This document shows positions 42,154 to 51,929 of a DNA stretch of 64,000 nucleotides, in pieces; position 1 is the first letter of the stretch, and the number at the start of each line of letters is the position of its first letter. Source of the DNA: Neolewinella litorea (GTDB lineage Bacteria; Bacteroidota; Bacteroidia; Chitinophagales; Saprospiraceae); assembly GCF_004803465.1 (NCBI RefSeq), contig NZ_SRSF01000004.1, positions 1 to 64,000 of the forward strand, given 5' to 3'. The translations under genes and the position numbers were made by a program. The notes under the pieces were generated by a model. It searched no databases, had not been told where the DNA came from, and saw only the letters and a program-made list of their open reading frames with translations.

Positions 42154-43113
42154 TTATTTCTTTTGGGCGTCGGCCTGGGCTACGGTTTCCAGGAAGTACG
42201 GCAGGGTGCGCCGCAGTCCTTCTTCGCGGCTGACCTTCGGCGACCAGCCTAGCAATTTCTTGGCCAGGGTGATGTCGGGCTGCCGCACCTTCGGGTCGTC
42301 GGTGGGCAGGGGGCGGCGGTCGAGATAGGCGTCGGGGTTACCTACGAGTTCCATGATCTCCTCGGCAAACTGCATGATGGTGGTCTCGTCCTGGTTGCCG
42401 ATGTTGACCGGCTGGGCGTAGTCGCTCATCAACAGGCGGTAGATGCCCTCCACGAGGTCGTCAACGTAGCAGAAAGAGCGCGTCTGGCTGCCGTCGCCGA
42501 AGACGGTGAGCCCCTGGCCGCGGATGGCCTGGCTGAAGAAGGCGGGCAGTACGCGGCCGTCGTTGAGGCGCATGCGGGGTCCGTAGGTATTAAAGATGCG
42601 CACGATACGCGTCTCGAGTCCGTGGAAGGTGTGGTAAGCCATCGTCATGGCCTCCTGGAAGCGCTTGGCCTCGTCGTAGACGCCACGGGGGCCGACGGGG
42701 TTGACGTTGCCCCAGTAGGTCTCCTGCTGGGGGTGCTCGAGTGGGTCACCGTAGACCTCGCTGGTGGAGGCGATCAGCATGCGGGCCTGCTTGGCCTTGG
42801 CCAGTCCGAGGAGGTTGTGGGTACCCAGGCTGCCCACCTTCAGGGTTTGAATGGGCATCTTTAGGTAGTCAATCGGGCTGGCCGGACTGGCGAAGTGCAG
42901 GATATAGTCGAGGTCACCGGGTACGTGGACGAACTTACTGACGTCGTGGTAGTAAAATTCGAATTCCTTCAGCGGCATCAGATGGGCGATATTATCCATC
43001 GAGCCGGTCAGGAGGTTGTCCATACCCACCACCCGGAATCCCTCCGCAATGAATCGATCCGAAAGGTGGGATCCGAGGAATCCGGCGGCACCGGTAATTA
43101 AGACTGTACGCAT
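42154..43113 (-). CDS. UDP-glucuronate decarboxylase (UDP-xylose synthase type)
   Basis: This 319-residue SDR enzyme should convert UDP-glucuronate to UDP-xylose. Features are the NAD motif [55 protein letters not shown], the catalytic [14 protein letters not shown] (Tyr-x3-Lys), [10 protein letters not shown], and [21 protein letters not shown]. The ASPxSPxxY and YGDP motifs are those of the UXS group rather than general epimerases. It lies upstream of ugd, 121 bp away, on the same strand. Confidence 0.92.
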   Translation of the reverse strand: MRTVLITGAAGFLGSHLSDRFIAEGFRVVGMDNLLTGSMDNIAHLMPLKEFEFYYHDVSKFVHVPGDLDYILHFASPASPIDYLKMPIQTLKVGSLGTHNLLGLAKAKQARMLIASTSEVYGDPLEHPQQETYWGNVNPVGPRGVYDEAKRFQEAMTMAYHTFHGLETRIVRIFNTYGPRMRLNDGRVLPAFFSQAIRGQGLTVFGDGSQTRSFCYVDDLVEGIYRLLMSDYAQPVNIGNQDETTIMQFAEEIMELVGNPDAYLDRRPLPTDDPKVRQPDITLAKKLLGWSPKVSREEGLRRTLPYFLETVAQADAQKK

Positions 43114-43205
43114 ACTGGGGGGTTCTTGAAAATAAGCGGCAAACGAGCCGGAAAGTTTTTCTTTAACAGCTTACCAACCGGAAAAGTACATCCCTAAAAG
43201 CAAAA

Positions 43206-43230
43206 CCAGGGGAGCGTAAGGCTCCCCTGG
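43206..43230 (-). terminator. Intrinsic terminator of the DUF1800/DUF1501 unit
   Basis: CCAGGGGAGC and GCTCCCCTGG form a perfect 10-bp stem with a 5-base loop, followed on the minus strand by TTTTGCTTTT. It is about 64 bases past the DUF1501 stop. Confidence 0.85.
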
Positions 43231-43293
43231 TAACAGTAACATGACAAGTGTGCGTCTTTTCGGGTGTGTCCTTTAGTCTAGAAAAGAGGGTTG

Positions 43294-44856
43294 TTATTCG
43301 AAGACTACCTTCCGGGAAATGGTTCCGCCGGTTTCCGTAGCCAGGCGCAGGGAGTAAGTCCCCGAGGAAAGGCGGCTGGGCCGGGAGAAGAGGAGGTAGT
43401 CGGATTTGTCGTTGACGGCGATCTCGTTGGCCAGGACCAGGCGACCGCGACCGTCGAAGAGTGAGTAGCGGAGCCGGTTATTGGCCGGGCTGCCGATGTT
43501 GAGGTACACCTCCTTACGTGCCGGGTTGGGGTAGGGCTCGCCGAAGGTCCATCCTTCGCTGGTGCTGTCGGTGCCGTCGCTGACCGCTTCGTTACACTTC
43601 CCGGCGAGGGGCAGGTATTTGAAGTCCTGATGCAGCATATTCTTAACGCTGAGGGCCGGAACGTCGAACCAGTCGACAAGGATGGATCCGTACACGTCGC
43701 GGAAGTCAAACTGCATGGGTACACCTTCACCCTGGCTTACGTCCTTGTCGACCTCCACGTTATCGCCGAGAATTCCGCCGTTGACGCAGCTTCCGAAGAG
43801 GAACATGGGACCGGCCGTGCCGTGGTCGGTACCGAAGCTGGCGTTGGGCCGGATGCGGCGACCGAACTCACTGAAGGTCATTCCCATCACGCGGTCGTCC
43901 TGATTTTGGGCTACCATGTCGCGCTGGAAGACGTCAATGGCTTCGCTGACCTGACGGAGCAGGTCGGCGTGGGCACCGATGGTGGTGTTGGCCTCCACCT
44001 GCTTGGCGTGCAGGTCGAATCCGCCGAGGTATACGGTATATACTTTGGTCTTCAGGCCGCCACTGATCATACGGGCTACCTTTTGCAGCTGAACCGCCAG
44101 GGGGTTGGAGTTGCCGGGGTAGGGTACGGCATTCTTGCCTTTGGCAGCCGCTTCCTTGATCACGTTGTTGTAATCGTTGGTCTGCTGCATGGTGGTCTGG
44201 ATGAACTTCAACTCCCCGCCGTAGCGGTCGCCGGAGTACATGTCGGCCATGGCGCCGGAAAGCTCGGTCGTATTCAGGGGGTCATTGACCGTCTGGCTGA
44301 AGTTGATCTTCACCCCTTCACAGGTGGGGTGGGCAACGTTTCCGATCGAGATCGCCGGGGGGTGGGGCTGGGTCTGGTTGGGGTAACCCGCGGGGTAGCC
44401 GGGCAGCTGGGAATCCAGGTACCGACCCACCCAGCCGGTGTTCAGGAACTCATCCGATTTGGAAGCCGAAGTCCAGATGTCGGTGGAGCGGAAGTGGCTG
44501 CGGTTCTGGTTGGGATAGCCGGCGCTCTGGATGATCTTGAGGCGACCGTCCTTGAACATGTTGGACATGCCCTGCATGCTGGGGTGCAGCGCCACCGTAT
44601 CGGTGATCTTGTGCGTCAAATCCGCTTTCAGGTAGAGGCGGGGCCGGACTGCGGTGATACCATCATACTGATCCAGGGGGATGACGGTATTGAGGCCGTC
44701 GTTGCCGCCGAACAGGTGAACGATCACGAGTACCCGATCGCTGTCGGAATTGATAAGGGAAGTGAACCGGGAGCTACTGGCTTTCATGCCGGGAAGGGGC
44801 ATGAAGGTCGGAATGGTAAGAGCAGCCGCGGTCTGGAGGAAATTTCTACGTTTCAT
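43294..44856 (-). CDS. DUF1501 protein with type IX secretion sorting domain
   Basis: This 520-residue protein begins with a basic signal-like stretch (MKRRNFLQTAAALTIPTF) of Tat or Sec type. The body is the DUF1501 domain, related to the sulfatase/alkaline phosphatase superfamily: VHLFGGNDGLNTVIPLDQY, SHFRSTDIWTSA, GGFDLHAKQ, MTFSEFGRRIRPN and FGTDHGTAGPMFLFG. The last 75 residues are a C-terminal sorting domain (PYPNPARKEVYLNIG ... GTYSLRLATE ... KVVFE) that marks export by the type IX system. The enzymatic role is unknown. It follows the DUF1800 gene by 13 bp, the usual pairing. Confidence 0.92.
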   Translation of the reverse strand: MKRRNFLQTAAALTIPTFMPLPGMKASSSRFTSLINSDSDRVLVIVHLFGGNDGLNTVIPLDQYDGITAVRPRLYLKADLTHKITDTVALHPSMQGMSNMFKDGRLKIIQSAGYPNQNRSHFRSTDIWTSASKSDEFLNTGWVGRYLDSQLPGYPAGYPNQTQPHPPAISIGNVAHPTCEGVKINFSQTVNDPLNTTELSGAMADMYSGDRYGGELKFIQTTMQQTNDYNNVIKEAAAKGKNAVPYPGNSNPLAVQLQKVARMISGGLKTKVYTVYLGGFDLHAKQVEANTTIGAHADLLRQVSEAIDVFQRDMVAQNQDDRVMGMTFSEFGRRIRPNASFGTDHGTAGPMFLFGSCVNGGILGDNVEVDKDVSQGEGVPMQFDFRDVYGSILVDWFDVPALSVKNMLHQDFKYLPLAGKCNEAVSDGTDSTSEGWTFGEPYPNPARKEVYLNIGSPANNRLRYSLFDGRGRLVLANEIAVNDKSDYLLFSRPSRLSSGTYSLRLATETGGTISRKVVFE

Positions 44857-44869
44857 GGTAATTAGGGTT

Positions 44870-46525
44870 TTACTGGAGTTGGAATTCGCCTAAAGAGAAT
44901 AGGTCCACAAAGAATAAAGCCATACGACCTTCGATCGGCTTCGAGTAATTGGAGTTACCCGGATTGGAGAGAAAATCGCTGCAACTCATGGTCCATTCCT
45001 TGTCTTCCAGTCCACCCATGATGGTTTCCTTCAGTGCAGCAGTCTGCTGTGCGGAAATCGGACGAGGCAAAAAGATGAGGACAATCTCATCGATAACTGA
45101 ATTAATGTCAAGCGGATTCGTCAAAGCCTTGAGAAACGAATAGTAGTCGATCGTCAGCCGCGTACCGTTGATGTGGAAATCACCGTCGATGATGGCGGTT
45201 GAGATCTGCACACGGCGCTGCATCAGCGCGGGGCTGATCCAGTGGCGGTAGTACTGGGGCGAATCGTAGTAGGCCTTCCAGCCGGCAATGGTGGGGGGGT
45301 CCAGGAATTCCATTCCCAGATCGTAGATGTAATCGCAGTACTTGCCGCCCAGCTCGTAGCGCATGCGCAGATCCTTCATCGGACCGTCGTGCCAGAACTC
45401 CTTGAAGGGGCGAACGATGCTGCACAGGAAGTCGTGCGGGTTCTTGATGATCGCACCCGTATTGGCGGCCTCGAAGAAGTGCTCCGAGGAGAGCAGCTGC
45501 TTCAGTACCGGCTTGATCTCGTAGTTGTTGTTGCGCAGGGTCTGGGCCAGGGGCTTGATGATCTGATCTTCAACCGATGAGTTGATGTCGTGAAAAACGA
45601 AGTAGCGGTACAGTTCGCGGCAGAAGTGAAGGGCGGTGGCCTCCTGCTTCAGCAGAATATCGATGACCACTTTGTATTCGTCCGCTCCGGCGTTCTTGAT
45701 AACGACGTTGCCGAGCCGGTTGCTGAGTTGCTTGTCACCAGTGTCGTGGTCGTTTACGTCGAAGTGGCTGTCTACCGGAGTATCATCCTTGGCAAAGCGA
45801 TAGTTGTTGATCTTCCAACCCGTGAGGGCACGGGCCAGGGCCGCGACATCCTTCTCGGTGTAGGTGGTGTAGTCTCCGTCGCCTACCTGAGGGCCTTTGC
45901 CCAGCGTGAAGAGCTCCATGAGCTCACGGGCGTAGTTCTCGTTGGGGTTCGCCTTGCTATTGACGTCGCCATTCAGACACCGCAGCATCCTGGGGTCCAC
46001 CGTCACCTTTTGCAGCATCCTGCGCAGGTTACCGGTAGCCTCCTCCTGGTACAGGCGGATATGCTTGTACATGGCCCGCGGGTCAGAGTTCGGGGCGGAA
46101 ATCGAGAAGTAGTTGAGCCAGAAAAAGGACATCCGCTCCTGAATATTGGAGGGGCGATCCGCCTGGACCATATTGTTGTAGTACCATCCCTTCAGGGAGT
46201 GGGCACGGTAGAGGTTGGTGCCGCGGCAACTTTTATCAACCCAGGTTTCTCCCATCTGCAGGTACTCGTCGTCATCATTGCGATACTTGACGGGCGGCGG
46301 CGGGACGGCTATGGGGCTGAGGAGGAGATCGATGGTCCGGCTAAGGCCATCGCGCTGGGCCCGGTTGATCTCATCGATGCGTGGGCCGAGAACCGTGCGT
46401 CGAAGCAGGTGGGCTGCTTTTTGGCGGTCCCAGGCTCCGGAGAAGGTGGTTAAAGGGGCGATAACCGTAGAAAACCGTTGACTAGACTGGTAGGACAAAT
46501 CACAGGTATTTAAAATGTAGAACAA
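44870..46525 (-). CDS. DUF1800 family protein
   Basis: This 551-residue protein has the DUF1800 signature. It has an N-terminal AAHLLRRTVLGPRIDEIN, MSFFWLNYFSI, NENYARELMELFTLGKG, DVAALARALTGWKI, LKQLLSSEHFFEA and the late PPTIAGWKAYYDSPQYYRHW. No cleavable signal is obvious with the ATG at 46525. A good promoter 110 bases upstream supports this start. Its molecular function is unknown, but it almost always accompanies a DUF1501 protein, as here, and the pair is thought to act at the cell envelope. It is the first gene of an independent two-gene unit. Confidence 0.9.
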   Translation of the reverse strand: MFYILNTCDLSYQSSQRFSTVIAPLTTFSGAWDRQKAAHLLRRTVLGPRIDEINRAQRDGLSRTIDLLLSPIAVPPPPVKYRNDDDEYLQMGETWVDKSCRGTNLYRAHSLKGWYYNNMVQADRPSNIQERMSFFWLNYFSISAPNSDPRAMYKHIRLYQEEATGNLRRMLQKVTVDPRMLRCLNGDVNSKANPNENYARELMELFTLGKGPQVGDGDYTTYTEKDVAALARALTGWKINNYRFAKDDTPVDSHFDVNDHDTGDKQLSNRLGNVVIKNAGADEYKVVIDILLKQEATALHFCRELYRYFVFHDINSSVEDQIIKPLAQTLRNNNYEIKPVLKQLLSSEHFFEAANTGAIIKNPHDFLCSIVRPFKEFWHDGPMKDLRMRYELGGKYCDYIYDLGMEFLDPPTIAGWKAYYDSPQYYRHWISPALMQRRVQISTAIIDGDFHINGTRLTIDYYSFLKALTNPLDINSVIDEIVLIFLPRPISAQQTAALKETIMGGLEDKEWTMSCSDFLSNPGNSNYSKPIEGRMALFFVDLFSLGEFQLQ

Positions 46526-46850
46526 TCAGGTGAGGCCTATACGGCTTGCGTCGTACAGATCTAATCAAGAGAGTTATGCAAATTGGAATACCGTGTGACT
46601 ACAAAAAAGTCTGATGCTCAGGTGTCTAAGCGGCAGCAAAACTACAGGTGCCTACAATAATTTGCAAACCGAAGGCGGGCAAATTTGTGAAAGCTCCTGT
46701 TCGCTTACACGGGAAAGCTCATTTCCACCTTCCGGGCAACGGCCTGAATGTTAGGCTATTGTTGAGTCTCCGGGGTGGGTAAGTGTCGATTAGTTAACTG
46801 CGGAGCCCCGAAATTTATTTTTCAAATCGACAAACATTTTTTTGCGGGGG
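46526..46850. other. Intergenic region upstream of the DUF1800 gene
   Basis: No gene is seen. It contains the promoter at 46637-46668. The AT-rich 40 bases next to the gmd stop include a possible weak hairpin (GCCCCG / CGGGGG arms with a long loop) that might terminate gmd transcripts. Confidence 0.5.
46637..46668 (-). promoter_or_regulatory. Bacteroidetes-type promoter of the DUF1800/DUF1501 unit
   Basis: On the minus strand, TTTG (46668-46665) lies 20 bases upstream of TAGTTTTG (46644-46637), matching TTTG / TAnnTTTG with normal spacing. Transcription should start near 46630, giving a leader of about 105 bases. Confidence 0.7.
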
Positions 46851-47966
46851 CTATTCAAATTGGTTCCGGACCTCAAAACCTTCCCGTTTCAGCAGCTGAT
46901 CCCGCTCGAAGAGCGCAATGTCGGCCCTGACCATTTCGGCGCACATGGTGGCCAGGTCGTAAGTTGGTTCCCAGCCCAGTTTGGTTTTGGCCTTGGTGGG
47001 GTCGCCTAGCAACAGCTCTACCTCCGTGGGTCGGAAGTATCGGGGGTCTACCGAGACGACGGTAGTGCCTACGGGCAGCGGAAACTCATCATTGTGTACT
47101 TCCGAGATGACACCCGTTTCTTCGGCTCCTTCTCCTTTGAATTCCAGTTCGACGCCGACTTCCCGGAACGACATCCGCACGAAATCGCGCACCCGGGTGG
47201 TCACGCCGGTAGCCAGTACGTAATCGTCGGCCTCATCCTGCTGCAGCATCCGCCACATTCCCTCGACGTAATCCTTGGCGTGGCCCCAGTCGCGCTGTGC
47301 GTCCAGGTTTCCGAGGTAGAGGTGTTGCTGCAGGCCCAGCGCGATCTTGGCTACGGCACGCGTGATCTTGCGGGTCACGAAGGTCTCACCCCGCAGCGGG
47401 CTTTCGTGGTTAAACAGGATGCCGTTGCAGGCATACATATTATAGGCCTCTCGGTAATTGACCGTAATCCAGTAGGCGTACAGCTTGGCTACCGCGTAAG
47501 GGGATCGGGGGTAGAAGGGGGTGGTTTCCGACTGGGGGACTTCCTGCACCAGGCCGTAAAGCTCTGAAGTCGACGCCTGGTAGAAGCGTGTCTTTTCCGA
47601 CAGCCCGAGCAGACGGATCGCCTCCAGCAGGCGGGTAGTGCCGATGCCGTCCGCGTCCGCAGCGTATTCGGGCATTTCGAAGCTGACCTTCACGTGGCTC
47701 ATGGCCGCCAGGTTGTAGATCTCATCGGGCTGTACCTCCTGTACGATCCGGACTAGGTTCGTTGAGTCGGTAAGGTCGCCGTAGTGCAGGATGAGGTTCC
47801 GATCCGATACGTGGGGGTCCTGGTACAGGTGGTCGATCCGATCAGTATTGAACTGGGAGGCACGACGCTTGATGCCGTGCACTTCGTATCCCTTCTTCAG
47901 CAGAAGTTCCGTGAGGTAGGCGCCGTCCTGACCGGTCACTCCGGTGATGATTGCTTTCTTGGCCAT
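46851..47966 (-). CDS. gmd: GDP-mannose 4,6-dehydratase
   Basis: This 371-residue SDR enzyme makes GDP-4-keto-6-deoxymannose. It has the NADP motif [73 protein letters not shown] and the catalytic [34 protein letters not shown] follows. All are diagnostic for Gmd. The C-terminal [22 protein letters not shown] is typical. Its partner fcl is at 39768, separated by other genes. It follows the glycosyltransferase gene by 2 bp on the same transcript. Confidence 0.96.
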   Translation of the reverse strand: MAKKAIITGVTGQDGAYLTELLLKKGYEVHGIKRRASQFNTDRIDHLYQDPHVSDRNLILHYGDLTDSTNLVRIVQEVQPDEIYNLAAMSHVKVSFEMPEYAADADGIGTTRLLEAIRLLGLSEKTRFYQASTSELYGLVQEVPQSETTPFYPRSPYAVAKLYAYWITVNYREAYNMYACNGILFNHESPLRGETFVTRKITRAVAKIALGLQQHLYLGNLDAQRDWGHAKDYVEGMWRMLQQDEADDYVLATGVTTRVRDFVRMSFREVGVELEFKGEGAEETGVISEVHNDEFPLPVGTTVVSVDPRYFRPTEVELLLGDPTKAKTKLGWEPTYDLATMCAEMVRADIALFERDQLLKREGFEVRNQFE

Positions 47967-47968
47967 GG

Positions 47969-49120
47969 CTAAATTGATTTAATGGGGTAAATGCTCTGGT
48001 TGTTGTGAACGCGGAGAAAGAGGTTTTCGTAAGCGTCGATCAAACGCTCCTCGTCGAAACGGGAAAGAATGGTTTCAGCGCGTTTGAGGTGTTGCGTTTG
48101 CAGGTTTTTATCCGAGGCAAGTTGGTACATCGCCTCGCTCAGGGCCTCAGCGTCGCTGTTGGGCACGGCCAGACCGGCGTCGGCTACCAACTCGGAAAGG
48201 GCCCCGTCGCGTGAAACGATCAGGTTCTTGCCCGCGGCCATGAGTTCGGTCGCGACCCCCCCGAAGGGCTCCTCCCAGGTAGAAGGCAGCACGGCGATGC
48301 GGCAGCGGCGGAGTAGGTCGATGAGGTCGGAGCCAGTCGTCATGCCGGCAAAATGGACGTATGCGTCCAAACCTGCGGCAGTGACCCGTCCCTCCAGGTG
48401 ATTCCGTTCCGGACCGTCACCGATGATGCAGAGGCGGTAGGCGTTGCCGGTACGACCTTGAAGGCGGATGAAGGCGTCGATCAGGACGGCCACCCCCTTT
48501 TCCGAGATCAGGCGACCCAGGAAGAAGAAATCGTAATCGTAGCTCCCGTCGGTATTCCGCGCCCCGGCAAATTTGGAAATGGGGAAGGGGTTGTGAATAC
48601 GCACGTGATTCGAAAGCGGATGACGGTCCTTCATCCAGTCTGAGATGGCTACGTTGGCCCGGACAACGTGGTTGGCATACAGCCGCAAGGCAGTAACCTT
48701 GAGCAGGCCACGCAGGGCGAAGAACGGATTGCCGCGCTTGAGGTGATACCAAAAGGAAGGCAGCGGCCGCAGCGGCGCCGGGCCGCCGGCGTACCATCCC
48801 GCCCCGTCGATACAGGAAACCTGGTATCCATCGTGGCGCATCACCACCGGGCGGCGTACAAGCAGCGTATAGGGAGCAATGTAAAGGCTGGCGCCGTTGC
48901 AAAACACCAGGTCCGACCAGCGCACCAGGTCCAGCAGTTCCCCGGGAGCGGCCTGCCTTACCACACGGAAGGGCTCGTTATCGGACACCTCGCTGGTGAT
49001 CGGGGTGACCACTACCACTTCGTGACCCCGGTCCGTCAGGTGACGGGCGGTGTTCAGGGCGAGGGTCTCTATCCCCCCAACCATCGGTTTGAATACCGGG
49101 GTGGAGAGTAAAATTTTCAT
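47969..49120 (-). CDS. Glycosyltransferase, GT4 family
   Basis: This 383-residue GT-B glycosyltransferase has an N-terminal [28 protein letters not shown] (glycine-rich acceptor loop). Its C-terminal GT4 donor domain has [35 protein letters not shown] and the E-x7-E motif in [21 protein letters not shown]. It probably adds one sugar to the lipid-linked repeat unit at the cytoplasmic face. The donor is not predictable. It lies 2 bp upstream of gmd and begins 18 bases after a terminator-like hairpin. Confidence 0.9.
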   Translation of the reverse strand: MKILLSTPVFKPMVGGIETLALNTARHLTDRGHEVVVVTPITSEVSDNEPFRVVRQAAPGELLDLVRWSDLVFCNGASLYIAPYTLLVRRPVVMRHDGYQVSCIDGAGWYAGGPAPLRPLPSFWYHLKRGNPFFALRGLLKVTALRLYANHVVRANVAISDWMKDRHPLSNHVRIHNPFPISKFAGARNTDGSYDYDFFFLGRLISEKGVAVLIDAFIRLQGRTGNAYRLCIIGDGPERNHLEGRVTAAGLDAYVHFAGMTTGSDLIDLLRRCRIAVLPSTWEEPFGGVATELMAAGKNLIVSRDGALSELVADAGLAVPNSDAEALSEAMYQLASDKNLQTQHLKRAETILSRFDEERLIDAYENLFLRVHNNQSIYPIKSI

Positions 49121-49138
49121 AGGGGAAGTCTCTAAAAA

Positions 49139-49179
49139 GCATCACGGTACCACGTGCGGGAAACGTGATACCGTGATGC
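49139..49179 (-). terminator. Terminator or attenuator inside the exopolysaccharide cluster
   Basis: GCATCACGGTA and TACCGTGATGC form an 11-bp stem, extended by CACGT/ACGTG pairs, and on the minus strand it is followed by TTTTTAGAGAC. It separates the phosphoglycosyltransferase gene from the GT4 and gmd genes. Confidence 0.8.
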
Positions 49180-49202
49180 GGCGGATATGGGATAAGGGAC
49201 GC

Positions 49203-50621
49203 TTACAGCGCGTTCTCCTCTCCTTTGATGGCGTTATAGACGGTCATGACGACACAGCGGATGTCCATCAGTATGCTCCAGTTTTCCAGGTACCATACGT
49301 CGTACTCCACCCGCTTCTCCATCTTCCAAACCTCGTCGGTTGGGCCGCGGTATCCGTTGATCTGCGCCAGTCCGGTCACGCCAGGCTTTACCTTGTGGCG
49401 GATCATGAATTTGTCGATCAGGCGGGAGTATTCCTCGGTGTGCTTGATCATGTGGGGACGTGGTCCGACCACCGACATGTCACCCAGGAACACGTTGATG
49501 AACTGGGGGAACTCGTCCAGACTGGTCCGGCGCAGGAAAGCGCCCACTTTGGTGATGCGGGAATCGCCGCGGGTGGCTTGCTTGTCGTCGGCGCGGTCGT
49601 TGATGCGCATGGAACGGAACTTCCACATCTTGAAGACCTTGTTGAGGTAACCCGTACGTTCCTGGCGGAAGAAGATGGGGCCCGGGTCTTCGCGATAGAT
49701 CGCGATGGCCACGATAGGCATCAGGATGGGGTAGATGAACAGTATCACCAGGCTGCTGACCACCAGGTCAAAGGCCCGTTTCAGCACCTTGTTGCGCAGT
49801 TCGTTCAGGGGTTCCTCCTTCAGCGTGAGCATGGAAAGGTCGCCCAGCTGTTGGCTTTTGTACGTCCGGGGGAAAAGGGTGGTTTCCCGCGGAGCTACTT
49901 CCACGTCGATGAACTGGGTTTCGCAGATGCGCATGATCTCCCGTTCTTCTTCCAGGGTAAGGTCACTGTAGAAGAAGATCAGTTTGTCGATGTCCGGCTG
50001 CGTGCTCAGGTAATCCATGAGGTCGCCGTAATTGCCGATGTTGGTTACGTTGGCGTGCGGCGTATTGCCGAAGCGGCCCACCAGTTCGGCGCTGCCGGGA
50101 AAGCAGTAATCAAAGGCCTTGAACAGCTGTTGCAGGTTCTCGGCCTTGCCGCCTACCACTACGTAGCGGAACTTTTCAAAGGGGCTTTCTTCCCGGACGC
50201 GGTGAAATACCCGGCCGGTGGAAATGAGGATCAGCGCCAGTCCGTGCGCCAGGAGGATGAAGGGAGTGTGCGGAGCCTCCCCCAGTACGTTGTAGTAGAA
50301 CAGCGAGGTGAAAGCGAGCAGAAAGATCAGGATCTTGAAGACCTTGGAGAGTTGCTGCTCCATCCTTACCCGTTCGTACCAGCGGTAAGCATTAAAATAA
50401 ACGCAGAGCCAGCCCCAGGCAATGTTGACGAAAACAATCAACGCAAGGTTCCTCCCGGTCATCGCGGCGCTGTAGTCCAGTACCCCATAAGTGATAAGAC
50501 TGGCCAGCAGGAAGGAAAGATTGATCAGGAAAAAGTCAGTCGCTATAAGGTCGTAACGGTGTGGCGTCGACCGCAACACCCTCGAACTCGAGGTTGCGGT
50601 TAACTGAGAGGTGAATTCCAT
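49203..50621 (-). CDS. Polyprenyl-phosphate sugar phosphotransferase (WcaJ/WbaP type)
   Basis: This 472-residue membrane enzyme should start repeat-unit synthesis by moving a sugar-1-phosphate to undecaprenyl phosphate. Four to five transmembrane helices occupy about residues 25-130, followed by a Rossmann-like domain (YVVVGGKAENLQQLFKAF). The catalytic bacterial sugar transferase domain at about 270-472 has KRAFDLVVSSLVILF, DPGPIFFRQERTGYLNKVFKMWKFRSM, the DE motif in RRTSLDEFPQFINVFLGDMSVVGPRPH and KPGVTGLAQINGYRG. Length is normal for the long form. Its start overlaps the upstream GT4 gene by 22 bp. Confidence 0.95.
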   Translation of the reverse strand: MEFTSQLTATSSSRVLRSTPHRYDLIATDFFLINLSFLLASLITYGVLDYSAAMTGRNLALIVFVNIAWGWLCVYFNAYRWYERVRMEQQLSKVFKILIFLLAFTSLFYYNVLGEAPHTPFILLAHGLALILISTGRVFHRVREESPFEKFRYVVVGGKAENLQQLFKAFDYCFPGSAELVGRFGNTPHANVTNIGNYGDLMDYLSTQPDIDKLIFFYSDLTLEEEREIMRICETQFIDVEVAPRETTLFPRTYKSQQLGDLSMLTLKEEPLNELRNKVLKRAFDLVVSSLVILFIYPILMPIVAIAIYREDPGPIFFRQERTGYLNKVFKMWKFRSMRINDRADDKQATRGDSRITKVGAFLRRTSLDEFPQFINVFLGDMSVVGPRPHMIKHTEEYSRLIDKFMIRHKVKPGVTGLAQINGYRGPTDEVWKMEKRVEYDVWYLENWSILMDIRCVVMTVYNAIKGEENAL

Positions 50622-51853
50622 GTGTTGTGTTGTTTAGTGTTCTGTGTCAAAATCTGTCTAAAACCAAAAAGGATGTTCCGCTTATCTAACTGTTCTGCGG
50701 CAAAGGTGCGGGCTCCGCGGTAATTCGTTTCACATTCGCCCGCTAAAATTTTCCTCAATCCCTGTTCCAGTGCATCAATGTCTTCGGGAGCAACCAGTGT
50801 TCCGAGATGGTGAGCCTTTACGAGGTCATGTAGGGTAGTTCCTGCTTCGGCGGTGATGAGAGCATGCCCACCCACCGCCAGGATGTTGGTCAGCTTGGAC
50901 GGCATCACGAGATCGGCTGCAGCTTTTTTCTGCAAAACCAGATGAACGTCTGCCGCGGCCAGGCTGGCCGCCAATCTGTCAAGGGGTTGTAAGGGTTTAA
51001 AAATTACGTTGGTAAGTTCCAGTCTTTCGGCCTCCGCCATAAGGCGGGACTTAGCACCCCCCTCCCCGATAATTAGGAAGGTGAGATCTGGAACGTCGCG
51101 CATCCGATCCGCAAGTTGAAGAATATTTTCCAATCCCTGCTTCTCGCCGAGATTGCCGGCATACAATACCAGGCGATCGTTATCGCCAAAACCCCATTCT
51201 TCTCTCGCAGAATCTTTCCGCGACACTGGATATACGAGGTCTCCGTCTACCCAGTTTGGAAACATGATAATTTTGTCCGTGTTTATGCCCTTCTGCAGAA
51301 TCTTTCGCTGCATGCCATCGCTGATCGTGGAAACGGCGGTCATGCGTTGCAGCAACCACCGTTCCGAACGTTCCAGCAGCCGCAGCAACCAGTTCTGCCG
51401 GATGATGCCCAGGTCGCGGGCCGCGTCTACCTGCAGGTCCTGGATGTGATTGATGACGGGCGTACCGTGCAACCACTGATGCAGCAAGGCGGGAAAGCCG
51501 AGGTGAAAGGGCGGACTCACGCAGATGATGGCATCATAGGAGCGGAAGTAGCGGGGTATCCAGTATCGCAGGGAACTGAGCACGAAACTCATCTCATGCA
51601 GGATGCGCCGCAGACCGGTTACCTCCTCGGGCACGTACAGGGGGCTGCGCAATACCCGTACGCCATCGATATTCTCTTCCCGGTACGCGTTGACGTAACC
51701 CGATTTTACCTTCCAATGGGGGTAATAGGGGGGAGCGGTGATGACTTCCACCTCGTCACCCTGAGCGGCGAAGTAGGCCGCCATTTCACCCGAATACTTG
51801 CCAATGCCGGTCAGTTCCGGGGCAAAGTTGATGCCGTAGATTAGTACTTTCAC
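50600..51853 (-). CDS. Glycosyltransferase, GT4 family (WcaI-like)
   Basis: The chosen start is GTG 51853 (MKVLIYGINFAPELTGIGKYSGE), giving 417 residues. The 453-residue frame from 51961 overlaps the acetyltransferase gene. The N-terminus with TAPPYYPHWKV resembles WcaI-type colanic acid transferases (VITAPPYYPxW). The donor domain has LVLYAGNLGEKQGLENILQLA, LIIGEGGAKSRL and VMPSKLTNILAVGGHALITAE with PSKL typical of this group. It is predicted to act on the cytoplasmic side in repeat-unit assembly. The last 22 bases overlap the next gene. Confidence 0.92.
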   Translation of the reverse strand: MKVLIYGINFAPELTGIGKYSGEMAAYFAAQGDEVEVITAPPYYPHWKVKSGYVNAYREENIDGVRVLRSPLYVPEEVTGLRRILHEMSFVLSSLRYWIPRYFRSYDAIICVSPPFHLGFPALLHQWLHGTPVINHIQDLQVDAARDLGIIRQNWLLRLLERSERWLLQRMTAVSTISDGMQRKILQKGINTDKIIMFPNWVDGDLVYPVSRKDSAREEWGFGDNDRLVLYAGNLGEKQGLENILQLADRMRDVPDLTFLIIGEGGAKSRLMAEAERLELTNVIFKPLQPLDRLAASLAAADVHLVLQKKAAADLVMPSKLTNILAVGGHALITAEAGTTLHDLVKAHHLGTLVAPEDIDALEQGLRKILAGECETNYRGARTFAAEQLDKRNILFGFRQILTQNTKQHNTWNSPLS

Positions 51854-51929
51854 GATATATAGCCCGCCGGTATCAACCCGGGGGTTTAGAGACACCCGCT
51901 TTTCAGGGCGGGCTAACTGGGATTTACTT

